Origin: Phoebastria nigripes
Taxonomy: Eukaryota; Chordata; Aves; Procellariiformes; Diomedeidae
Direction of reading: 5' to 3'
DNA: 64,000 nt
Assembly: GCA_035582835.1 (NCBI GenBank)
Contig: JAYKAV010002761.1
Span: forward strand, 860,674 to 924,673
In this document: piece by piece, positions 22,944 to 35,200 of the stretch
Numbering within the stretch: the first letter of the stretch is position 1
Layout: each line of letters begins with the position of its first letter
Made by a program: the position numbers and the translations under genes
The notes under the pieces: model-generated
Told to the model about the DNA's origin: nothing
The model's input: the letters and a program-made list of their open reading frames with translations, nothing else
Database searches by the model: none

Positions 22944-25464
22944 TTCAATGATGAAATATGCGGTCCGCAGTTTGAATTCCAGCCAGTTAGGTGAACTTTT
23001 TGACTGCTTACTATCTTGAAAAATACAAGAGTAAATTCTGAATGGCAGATGATTGCTGAGTAGACTGAGAGCATCTGACCAGTGCGGTTTGACTTTGATC
23101 AAGACTGAGAAAATTATTAATATTACAGTAAGAATGAATCAAGTGGAAAATGGATTATGGGTTAATCAATTAGGATTACTAGAGCATCCCCATGGAATTT
23201 GCTTTATTAAGAGATNATAATCATGATGGCCTCTTTCTGTTCTGTGGAAGATGACCTGTGGGTATTCATGACACCAAATGGAATCTAGAAGCTGTCATGT
23301 AGAAAGGGAAAAAGGATGTGTGAAGTTAGAAGCTGTTCCACAGATTCTGAGGAACTTATTGGGAAAATCTTAAGACCTGAGTTCAATTTGAAGGTCATTA
23401 TGATGGGCATTCAATCTTAAGCACTTTGACAGAAAATTAGTTCTTCTAATTGAAATGTATTAAGGACGCCGGATAATCCACTCTCCATGAGCTGGAAACA
23501 CATAATGTCCAATGCTTTAAAAGGAATCACTTTTCTAGCTCAGCATACCGGTGATCAGAAAAAATCCAAACTCCTTGTGATAGAGATCCAATGGATTTAT
23601 TTGTGCACATGCTTTGTTAAGCTGACAGACTAGATTTGCAGTCTTCAATGTCAAGTGTTCTCTTTTTCTTTTGAGAAGTTTATGGCCTTGATAGACATTA
23701 AGAAATGCCCAAGAACAGTGAAAAGAGCAACTTTAAAACCTCCTTCATGGCTCTAAAGTGATTCTTATAATAATTTCTGAACTAGTCTAAAAGTTATTAA
23801 AACCTATCCACAAGGCTGTTCTTTGTAAATATTATAAGGTAATTTTATATCTTACGTGTTCTGTTTTGCTGAGTTGACTGCTAAAGTGAACCTTCAACAA
23901 AAGGGAGAAATCCAGTATGGTGGTCAAGGCTATGGAAGGCTGAGGACTGAGAGAGCTTGTGGCCACACCTGCATAGTGCTGAGCCAGCAGATTTGATCCT
24001 GTGTTTTAACTCTGTGAGTGTCACCTTTTCCTCTCTTCCCCGCTAGATCTTGCTGACATATAACTAAATCATGGGCTGGATTAGGCTTGGTTTCAGTGGC
24101 TAAAGTAATGAAAGCTGTCAGCTACTCAGGTGTGAAAATTCTATTGTATGCGTGTCCTGTGGTTGTGAGATGGACCGTGTTTAGTGATACTCATCTGTTT
24201 ATATTTTCCAATTGTCTCCATGTATGGAAACCCTGGTTTACATAGACAGATACCTGTGTACCTGAAGACAACGGTATTTGCCACTGTACACACACAGCTG
24301 AATGTGCATATGAAATGGGAAGAACTGGAGCAACATTTCAGTATACTCAGCTATGCAGTATATACTGCCAGAGCAGGCAGTGAAATGAGTATGTCCAGTT
24401 GAAACTTCAGAAGAAATTGAAATTAAGCTATTCATACTGGAATCTCTAAAAATAGTAGCCATGCCAGTTTGCCAAAATAGAAGATTCCTACTTTAAGTCC
24501 CATGCAGAAGAGAACTTGTTTCACAGGACACTTCCCCTTCTGCCTGCAATGGGACCACTGGGTCAGTACNGGTTTGGAAGAAAGTTTCCACATACCAGAT
24601 CACTGACATTTTCTATTGTGAGAAGAATGAACTTGGGTCCTGTGCCCATCTCAGAGCAATCATTTTCATTTTTACTGGTTTACTTTTAAAACTTTCCCAT
24701 GCGCAGTATCTAATTATGGTACATTACAAAAATCTGTATTTAAATGGTAACAGTGCACAGTGCTGGAAGGGACTGTTGGTAAATTGCTTATTCACTTTGA
24801 TGATTAAGCCAGTAATTATTGCATTAGCATCCTAAACCACACTCGTCTGCTGATATATCTCCTCCTAAGGCAATCCCACGAGACGTGATGGGCTAAGTAG
24901 AAAGGGTATGGCAGTTGAAGGGAAGGGACATGTAGGAGAAAGCAACCTGTGCTTAATCCCTGGCACTTTCTCCCGTGTCTGCTTCAGTGTGACTCAGGAT
25001 AGTGCTGGGGCGTGGTACATAAAAAATGATTTTTTTGCCTTAGAAATGTAAAACAGACCTTTCCACTACTGGCTATGAAAGACCCTATGACACTTTCTGC
25101 CAGGTCTTATCACTGAGGCTATACTCACACAGTAATCAAAGCAAATAATTTTATTTGGTTGAGTAATATGGCCTTTCAGCTTCCACACCACTGTGGTGTT
25201 CAGCTGCCTATGCTGTTCTGTGTTCCTGTCCTGAAATGTTTGGTAACACTGCTGGATGCCATTTATCAGCTGTCTTCCACCTCCCCCTCAGCTGAGGTAA
25301 ATCTTTTGGTGTCTTTACACTGCATTTTTTTTTGAGAACGAACGCTTTATGATCCTCCTAAAAGCAAAGGCATAAAACAAGTGTAAGATATTACTTTGTG
25401 TCTTCAGCAGCTTTTGGCTTTATATGATAGAATTCCAGGAAATAAGTTACTTGGAACAGTTTGC

Positions 25465-25762
25465 TCACTGGAAGACAGATGGGCACTGGATCCCACACCC
25501 CTGCAGGTGCTTTGTTAGTTTCCCATCAATTTCCTGAAATGATGCACTTACAGACCCTATTTCAAGCCTAGTAGTGACATTTTTTCCACTCTCCTGGATT
25601 CTAAGAGCTACTTTTTTACCTGTATCTCTTAGCAAGAACCAGTGTTTTTTTCTTTTCAAGGAAATATTTTTCATGGAATTGATGACTTCTTCAATTGTAT
25701 CTGAGTATGGATCAGGTTTTGAGACCACTATTTGGCAGCTGAAACATCATCCTTGCACTTCT
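25465..25762 (-). other. unidentified coding-like open frame, possible exon
   Basis: On the minus strand a TTTCAG acceptor-like site precedes an open frame (CQIVVSKPDPYSDTIEEV ... RKKHWFLLRDTGKKVALRI ...) that runs to a TGA at 25465-25467. The composition is protein-like (charged, with Trp and aliphatic residues spaced normally). It lies downstream of the SPATA7-like gene on the same strand, but it does not match any human SPATA7 segment that I know. It could be chance or an unknown gene. Confidence 0.2.
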
Positions 25763-28700
25763 GAAGGTATAAAACTGCCTGATGTTGGTTTTGAGCAAGT
25801 GGCTAGATAAAAAAACTTTTACAAGCTTTCCTGAGTGGAGACCATTTCATTACTACAGAAAATGGGGGAAGCCGTTCACTCTGTGAAAATTTGTTAGAAA
25901 AACTCTCCAGTTTCTTAATAAGTGTGCTAGAAAAAAATTATAGTTCTAAAACATAAAGGAATGTTTGAACCTCTGGGGCTGGGTAGGAGAAAAGCACCCT
26001 TAGCTGAAGATTTCTAAGCAGACCACAGAAGGCAGTCTGCAGAGGTAGTAAAACAGTGTGAACAGCAGAAATAAATCTTGGTGGGACCAGTGGTGCATGC
26101 TTTCTCCTGGGCACACTATTTGAAATTGCATGTTCTAAAGCAAAGAAAATTGTTCCTTAGACATACCTTGATGAACCGGATTGAAAATTGCCTTGGGCTG
26201 GAGTCCAGTGAAATAACTGCCCTCTGTGCCCCCACTTTACATCAATAACTACGCCATATAGGTACATAGAGAATAACATCAAGAGGGAAGGTGCTAGTAG
26301 TTTTAAGAGACTCTTGTCTTTGAGGATACTGTCCTGTCCTTCATGTATGTTTTTCCAATATTCTTTCTTCCCTCTCTCCTTCCCTGCTATGCAGTTACCA
26401 TCTTTTTTTTTTCTAATGGAATTAAGCAATTGCTTTCTTCCACTCCTCAGTCCCCATGTAACATTCCATTGAGTGCATATCCTTCTCCCTGGAAGAGCAA
26501 TGGTGCTACTCTCTTTCTCAAAGCTGGAGAAGAGGCTACAGGTACCACAGCCGCAAGTTCCCTGGTAAGCGGTGGGGATTGCTTGGCTGATACATGGCCG
26601 AACATGGATGGTGGGTCAGGCAACGCAGTTGGATGGGTTTAAGCATCCTCACAATGCATGAACTGGTAGTAGACCTGTTGTTTTAGGGAACATATCTCAG
26701 ACACTGTGCTGGAGTAAGTGCTAGCAAGAACTTGGAGAGGGGCATTGGTTTTGTATAGCAACTACACAGAAAAGCAGAGCCCAGGGAAGCAAGTACCCAA
26801 ATAACAAGTTGGCAGGTATCCAGCATGGGCAAAAAAACACTGCAAAGACCTTGACAAATGTTTCCATCTTCTTATTTTGTCTGTCTGNTCCAGAAAACAG
26901 TGATAGTGAATAAAAAAAGTTTGGTTTGGAGACAAGAAACTAAAAGAGAAAAATATATTTTTGTAGGACAAAAAGTCCACTCACTATGGAATTCCTTTCC
27001 ATCCACTGGCCAACTCACTTTTAAAAGTCTCAAAGCGATTCAGCTTCCCTTGCTTCTCTTGTGGAAACTGTGCCTGTTCTAATGAATGTCATTGCCCACA
27101 AAATTCTCCTGGTGTAGGTTATGCTTATGCTTTTCATTTAATCTTTCCAAAGAACTATTCTTTTTCCTGTGTGTGCTACATCCTTCGACTATATAGAGGC
27201 AGTTTGGTCTTTTTTCCTTTCATCGTTGCATGACTAAAAATGCAAATACGTGGTTTAAAAAAATCCTTTAGATCTGTTCTCTGCCAATTAATTTTATTTG
27301 TCTTTTCTGAGTTTCTTCAAGTCTTCAGTCAGTATTTTTGCAGAGGAAAACACCAGNCTTAAGCTCTACTCAGGTGCAGAACAATATGTTGCTAGATATC
27401 AAACATGTCAGAACAGGATAGAGGCAAAATCCTTACAAACTCATCCTTCTGGAAGTGCTGGGAGCCTTCTGGAAGAAGGAATCGAGTACCTTCAGTCTCC
27501 TATTAAAGGATTCTCAGCTCTATCTCTAAGGCACTCAGAGCCTTGCAGGAGTTGACCTTAGAAATATGCTTAACATCCTCTAGTCAGATGTAAATTACAT
27601 ATCCTCTCAAATGGGGGTTCTGTTGCTGATTTTTTTTTTTTCCACAAAACTGACTTAAAAATCATTAATTTCAGCTCTGATCGTTCCTTAAACACTCTTG
27701 CTACCTACTGACTGTCACTCAGACCAGCTTCTAAACAGGTACCAAAACACCATCTCTCTCCTAATCATGGCACTTTGAAAGACAAAACCTTCTGCATTCT
27801 AATTATTTTATAATTCCTTTGATTGTTATTTATTCATGGTGCAAAGCATATGCGTAACTCCCACATGCCTAGTGTTGAAGAAAGTACAATACTAAATGGC
27901 AGCATTACAAATGTGCAGAAACAAATAAGCAAAGGTAGCCCATTTAAAAGCCACACTATGCCAGTTCCTCAGAAATGCTCCCACCTGAATCTGCTGCAGC
28001 AATATGAGCTTTAGAATGCGAAGTCCAAACCCCATCCATGAATCCTCTGGATCATCAGACCGAAGGAAATGCCTTCTTGTATAGAGGCACTTAAAGTCAG
28101 ATCTAGAGGAGGACTCAAACATCAAATCCCTCTCAAGGCTAGAATTAGCAGCCTCAGTCCCTGCAGGACATGGGAGAAGTGTGGGACAAAAAAGCCCCAT
28201 GACTCAAGCCCTGTGCACTGGGCAGGGACCCTCCGACAAGCAGTTGGCAGGCAATGCAAGTGGAAGACAGTGACTAAACTCTTGCACCTTCTGTGGAGCT
28301 CAGAGTTCTGCTCCAGGCCCTTAGGAATGGTTTTTTCTTTCCTTTTTTTTTCTTTAATACAGAGACTGTAAAGAAGAAATAATTTATATTTTGCAGTTAT
28401 TGGGAAGGAGGAAAACCTAGTGTCTTTTAAGTGAGTGCTGCAACCTCAGCTTATAGTGCTAGTGTCTCTCATTTTGCTCTTATTATCTAACCTAGAGGAA
28501 CTACTTCAAAAGTCCAGTTGAGTCATCTGCTCATGAGGTGGTGTTGGATTTGGGTCTCCCCAGTCTGGGGGAAAGGGCACTGGAATCTGCCTCCCCCATT
28601 TCATGGGCAAATGCTTCAACCAATCTGGGATAACAGCAAAGACGACGACACCGCTAATACCACCTTCTCTGTGAATGACTTTAAAAAGGAAAACAGTGTG

Positions 28701-28790
28701 TTCTTTCAGATTTTTCAAAGAGCAGTTATAAGCCCTGTGCTCGGGAGAGGGCTCTAAAATCTGGATTAAAACAGGCAGAGGTGCTTTCGC

Positions 28791-29012
28791 TCATCCCAGG
28801 TAAGATACCAGACTTGCAGAGGAGAGAGATAGGACTGTGGCTGTGTATTTGTGCCTGACATTTCCTATTGTCTCTCTGTAGGCAGCTTCCATCTCAGTAT
28901 GTGAGATTTTCAGATAAGCATTTTGAGGTGTATAATTCTCAGCAGGCACCACATGGGGAGCCTTAAAGAGTTTTATATTCTGCTCTGGTGACGGAACTCC
29001 TAAAAGCAAGCT
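28791..29012 (-). other. unidentified minus-strand open frame behind a good splice acceptor
   Basis: A pyrimidine-containing tract ending GCTTTTAG on the minus strand is followed by a frame reading VPSPEQNIKLFKAPHVVPAE and onward to a TGA near 28791. It lies about 0.4 kb downstream of the last recognised SPATA7-like exon. It would need a phase-1 donor, whereas the nearest strong donor (29401-29406) is phase 0, and I see no match to SPATA7. Probably chance. Confidence 0.15.
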
Positions 29013-29232
29013 ATTAAAAACCAAGGTCTTCTTACTGGATGTATTTGCAGCCTACAAGTCTCTTTTGCTGTTCTACTCCAGAAAATAGCAGTCACAGCAA
29101 AAAAGTGCAGCAACAAATGTTCTTCGTAAACAGGTTTTATGTAATTAAAGCCATTCTGCACGCTAAGTACATTATCTGTCTTTTAGTAACCTTATCAGAG
29201 TAATACACAAAAACTTACAGAAAAATCTCTCT

Positions 29233-32200
29233 TTACTGGTCCTCCATGGAAAACATCCTTCCTGCTGCTTTTGTAGAAGTAGTTTCTCCTCGCCTTGTAT
29301 TTAAATAGTGTAGCAGTCGATCTGCCATAAATTGTTGCTCAGCATTGATATACAACATTTCTACTGGAGGTGACAGAGTATTTAATAATAGACATTTTTT
29401 GCTCACCTCATCAAGGTTATGCCTCTTACTTTTAATGTGCATTTGAAATACATCTTCTAATGCCCTTAAAAAAAAAATAAAAAGGAACATCAGTGCAAAA
29501 AAAAAAAAAGACTGTTCAAAGGCCATATACTTCCAAATGAAAAGTACCACTCAGCCTGTCTTTCAGATCACTTAAAATACATCCCAACTTTTCACTTTTG
29601 CTCCATCCCCTCCCNGTCCCTACTGTACCTGTAAATGGATTTAAAAAATAAAATCTTAAACAATTTAAGGTTGTTGAATATTCTCATTCCAAGTGCATGC
29701 AGTTTGGCAGGAACTGTGCCAGGGACAGTCTTTCATGTATATAATTCTAATTTCTTCTTCCACATTTAATACAAATATAACAGTACTGGTGCTCTCCATC
29801 GCAACATAGTAGTCCCCCTCTGTATTTTGGTGGGGCCTAACTCTCTCTGTTGCTACTGCCAAGTACTGTCCCACCACGTTAACGGGGTGAAACTGCTGAG
29901 GGTACTGGGGTGCTGGGCAGTACTGCAAGCAGCTTCCTAGATTCATTTATAGCTGTCATTCCTTTGTCCAGGACACTGCATTACTCAAAGAGGACTTTTG
30001 AACTGCTTCTAGCCAGTGCTTTTTAGACCTCTGAAGGTCATTTGCATGGTCTCTTTGTTCTTGGGCCTCCTTTCCAGTAACTTTTAAGGGAAACACTGAA
30101 GGTTGAACTTTCATGGTCATAGTTCTGTTAACTAGGTATACTAGGGAAAGAGAGATGCCTTCAGAAAGTGCTCTCAATATTTTTTTTGATAGCTATGACC
30201 AGCTGCAAGCAAAAGATGTGCTCATGGTGATGAGCATCGGTAAAAATAAAGACCTAACTGACTAGGGAAGTTAGGTGTCCAGGTTCTACAATCATAACTC
30301 AGTTAAATCTAACCCAATGGTTGCATTTCTAGACAATCATAAAGAATGAAAATATCTGTAATGAGCTGGAGGGCTCAGCAGAGCTGTTTTGGTTGTATAT
30401 TGTATATTTGAATTGGGAGGGCATTTACGATTTTCTCTATAGAGAAACTGGTCTAAAAAAAATGGAGATTTTAAAATATGTGTCTATCACATTAATCCTG
30501 CAGCAGGTTAGCTAAGGCCATTAGTTTTGTCTTTTCTAGTCTGTCACAAAATCTATTTAGAAATTCAACTTCTGATTTAAAACGAAAGGCCACTATTGAT
30601 TGTTCACTTTTATTCTGCAGAGAAATTAAGTTCTGTTATTAGAGGCTACCCAAGAAAACAATGGACGACTTTTCATGTATTTTTAGTAACCTTTATTTTT
30701 GAGGGAAGAGTGCGCGGCATCTAAACAACCTCCATCTGAAGTCTACAGAGCGGTCCTTTCACCCTATAAGCCTGAGCACGGACACCCTGGTGCCCCACAG
30801 TGTTCTGAGTTGGGCTCAATGTGGAGCACACACACGACCCCTGCTGCTGTCACATCATACAGGTACAAGTTTGTGTTCTCTCGTTTGGTTTTCACTACCT
30901 ACAGAGAAAAAACTTATTTTCTGAAGGATACTAATCCTCCTGCTAATATGGAGGCTGACACACAGTAGCTTTTTGAGGTTTTATTTTATTTTAATGTTAT
31001 GTTCTTTTTAACTGTATGTATGGGCAGGCATGATACTTAGCAGCCTTTTCAATGTGTGGTGAGTTGGTGTTTTTCAAATCTACTACAGTTCCTCCCAGCG
31101 TAACCAGAAAATTCACTTCTAATTTGGGCCTTGAAGTTTGTCTGAAAACTGCTATACCTAGAAGGAAGGAGGAGAACTCTTACCTTTAACTGATTGCTTA
31201 GAAAACAAACTAACCACTTGTGTTAATGGCCGCTTAAAAATATATATATATAAAAGAGCCTTAAGGATTTTAACTGAAATCCTCTAGATTGAAAGGGAAA
31301 TATCTTGGTTTGGTGTCAGACTGAGTTTGATTGATTTCAGGGGGTTAGCACCTCTCTGGCATCAAAGCACAGCACTTGACAAAGACTGAAATCTTAAACA
31401 TTGGGGTTAAATCCTCTATCAAAGGAAGAGTTTCTCCCGTTTAAGATGCAGGCCAGGAGATGGCATAGAAAAGGAACACACAACGTTGTCGCTTTTAGCA
31501 GGCCTATAAACAGACCTGTGGTTTATCACAGGTCTCTAAATATTAGAAATGTGATAGATTTCTATTAGAAATGGGAGCACGAGGTGGTGTGTGTGTGACA
31601 GGATGTCACGTACAGAACATGAAACCAGAAAAGCACGCTGCAGTTAGACACCAGAAGCACTGGGAGCATTTGGCTCTCTAGCCTTTATGTGTGGATCATT
31701 AACTTGATAGCGCATACATCCTAAAGAAAGCAATTATTGCATTTATTTATTTTGCTCTTATACAAGGGAGGAAGAACTCTAAATACAAAATCTTTTGTTG
31801 TGATGCACTTCGCTAGGGAAGACTCATTGTAGCTCCATGGCTTGCTAGCTCAGGATTGACTGGGAACTGGAATGAGACTGTTATAACAATAATGTCTATC
31901 ACCACACTATATAAGAGAATGAGCTTGACAACAGGGTCAGAGAACATAATGTTTCCATGTTTCTACTAGAAGTCACTGGGAAATAGGAAGCTGGCTGAAA
32001 ACATTTTCTGTTCAGCTACTCAGTTTAAATCATTACTCCTATAAAGCGCAGTCACAAAAGTATTCATCAAATTAAACTGATTTCAAGTTTCACTTTAATC
32101 TCATTAAACCCACCAATTCTTTACACTGATTGAATAATTGGTCAAAATTTTGTTACTCAAAGGAATAAATAAGAAATGCAAAGCACTTACTCTTCGTGGT

Positions 32201-35200
32201 AACAACTTCTAATCAAAATATCATTTGTAAGATCTTGAAGAAAACGAAGATACTCTTCTTCTCTATACAAATACACAAGCTGTCAGCATCTTTCTTTAAC
32301 ATACACTGAATACAAATAAGGTTTACAATACCATCCAAAGAGGTAGCAGTTTTAGAGTAACTAAACTAACTTAAATAAAGAATTTTGGCAACATATTCAA
32401 AAGTGATGAATCTATTTACTAGTCTGCGTTTTTTTACTATCCAGGTTTATACTTTTTTAAATGACTGATTTTCACAGCTCTGTTGGTGAGCTGTGAGTAA
32501 TTGTCCCTAATTACTTTAATCCATTGATTTAATCCATTAATTTCATTAATCAAGAATATCTATGCCTTTTGTGAATAATCAGTTAAAAAAAAAATAGTTC
32601 CAATGCACAAAGTGTAGGTATCAGAAGATAAATTATTAACATTGTTTATTTATTTATTATTTACTTATTCTTGACATATTTAGTTTGCCTACAGTAAGAG
32701 GGGACTGGGTGGCATGACTCAGAAAAACTCTTCCAACTTTCTGATCCCACGCTTCCCAAGCAAGTAGCTGAATCCTGTATCCCTAATACAGTCCCTTCTA
32801 CTCACTGCCTACAGCCACTGGTAATTGGCTCTTGTGCCATGTTTTCAATTTTCCACTAGATTCCTACTTTAATATTTTGATATAAAACTTAAAAACAGTT
32901 AAAATGGACAAATAAATATTTAACTTACTTTTCTTTAAGTTGTGATCCTGGAGAAAGTGGCATTTCAGAATCGGGAATCCATAATTCGTGGTTCTGCCAC
33001 AAACAAGTAAAAAGGAAAAGTAGATTTTTTTTATTATCTTTGTATTAACATTTTATATTTCCATTCAGAGCGCCAGGGAGAAATGATCTGATTTCATAAC
33101 ATATCAAAATCACATCATCATCATAATGAAGTAACAGGCCAGCTCACGTGAAATAAATGTCTTGAGTGTCAATCACTCGTATAAATAAAGGAAAAGTATT
33201 ATTATTAGGTAGGTTTGTGTTAGCAGAAATGGAAACAAGCTTGTATAACCTGAGAAAAATGATGCAAACACTATAAAGGAAATCAGAAGTTCTGACAAAA
33301 CAGAAAATATTTGCAGACCTCATTCAAATAACACAGCTTTTTCTTTAAAAGGACATGCAAAATACATTTGTATCTTTGAAAGAAGACTTAGAAAACCAGA
33401 TTGATATTGAAATTATCTTTTGCTGTGGATTATCAAATGGGAATAGGAGCTTCTCTTGATAATGTTGTAAAATGAAGGTTTTGGTGGTTGGAACAAGGAA
33501 TGCAGTAGTCCCAGCTAGCATAGGGCTAGCACAAATCATGCCTGTGGTGCCTTGGCTGAGCTGTATAGAAATTCAACACTGATTCTGTAAAGGGATGAGC
33601 AGGCCAAGGAATCTTACAAAACTTCTCTATCATGCATGGCTTTGGCTACTGTTAAGCATCCCTTATTTTTAAGAGCACTAAAATTTACTAAATTAATCCC
33701 CCATTCGTCTTAAAAATCCAGGTGACTAATGGANTGCAACTTCCAGACAAAGTCTTATATGGCATACTACAGTACTGACCGTAGGCTGAGTGATTAGCAC
33801 TTTGCCTGGATGTTTCTGGGCTCCAAGTTATNATGTGGATGGAGTGAAAGGCTGTAAATCAATCAAAAGCTGAAATGACCACTTGAAATGTTAAGAGTGC
33901 AGCAAGATGTCAGTCAAGTAGGAAAAAGCTCTGCTTTCGGAACAGATTTGCGTTGGAATACTCTGTTTTTCACATTGCATAATGCCTCATTTGCATTTCT
34001 CAGAGAGACCAGTTACTTTAGCTGTTCCTATTTTATTCACAGAAGTCTGTTGACCGTATCTAGCCACACATGCTAGATTTCTCAATTGCAATCTTAGTGA
34101 CTTCTCACAAGATGATTTAATTTTTTGGTTTTGCTCTTAACATATATTCGCCAAAGCCAATGAGTCTGTTATCCATCTCATTTCCACACAACCAGGACAA
34201 CTTTTGTGTATGAACAGTGGGCTCTGTTCTTTTTCTTTGTAACAAACTGGGTACACCAACCTCAACTGGCTGCTGAGAAAAATGATCTGAATGTGGTCTC
34301 ACATGTGCATCTTCTAAAAATCTGAAAGATTAAAAGCACAGTGAAAACCAGTTATGCTTAAAATGATGTGTTTGAAAGGAAAATTACTTAACTTTTAGCA
34401 CTGATGTATAAACAAATTGAGTAAGTACCTGTGCAACTCTCTCTTCTTTTCATTATTGACGTCTGCTGATTTAAGTGANGGACTGCCAGGGGAGGAGCTC
34501 TTTTGTTTGGGAGGAGGATTATAATACCTATGTTTTACAAGGAAAGATTGGTGTGATGTCTTTAAGATTTGAGGGGTAAAACGCTGCTTCTTTTCTGTGA
34601 AGTAATTTGAATGTTTGTCAAGGAGGTCCCCAGAGTATGTTTTATTAAAAGAGTTTTGAAATGCCTTCTTCCTGTTGCAACTGCCTAAATGCATGCGAGA
34701 CTGCAGAAGNGGTGAAGCAGATGATCTGTCTGCACTAGAGTTGTGAACAGCAGTCTGAGACAAAGCATGCTGGGCAGTATTTCGGATCGTCTTTCTTGCA
34801 GTAGGAGCTGGCATCAGAGTCCTTGAAGTGAGCTTCTGAAAAGATACAGAGGGGGGCTGCTTTCTCTTTGTCCTGGAGCAGTTGTTCCGACCAGACATCA
34901 AATATAGGTGACCATTTTCCAACAGTGACCACCTCGCCTGTAAGTTAAAGAACAAAATAACTGACAGAAAAATTGCAAAAGCAATTCGCTGAAGACAGTG
35001 TCTCCTACAAATTGATTCACACAGGAATTTTAAGAAACTGTTTTCAAACTGTCTCAAGTGGTCTAAATGACTTGCTGAGTTTCGGGAACCGCAGTTAGGA
35101 GTAAAGCCACCCTGCCACTGTGCTAGAGCTAGTTAACGAGTCTCTTTTCTAGTTTCTTTTTCCTTCCTTCTCTTTACAAGGTTGAGGTTGCTAATGACAC

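Larger units (their letters stand above)
15538..29232. other. space between the convergent CENPF and SPATA7-like genes
   Basis: AT-rich DNA in which I recognise no exon with confidence. It holds the CENPF 3' UTR at its left edge and possibly unseen terminal exons and the 3' UTR of the SPATA7-like gene at its right part. Weak candidates are listed separately: overlapping open frames at 16.0-16.5 kb, an 87-codon minus frame at 25465-25728, and a minus frame with a good acceptor at 28791-29012. There is an AT-rich microsatellite at 22881-22943. Confidence 0.6.
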
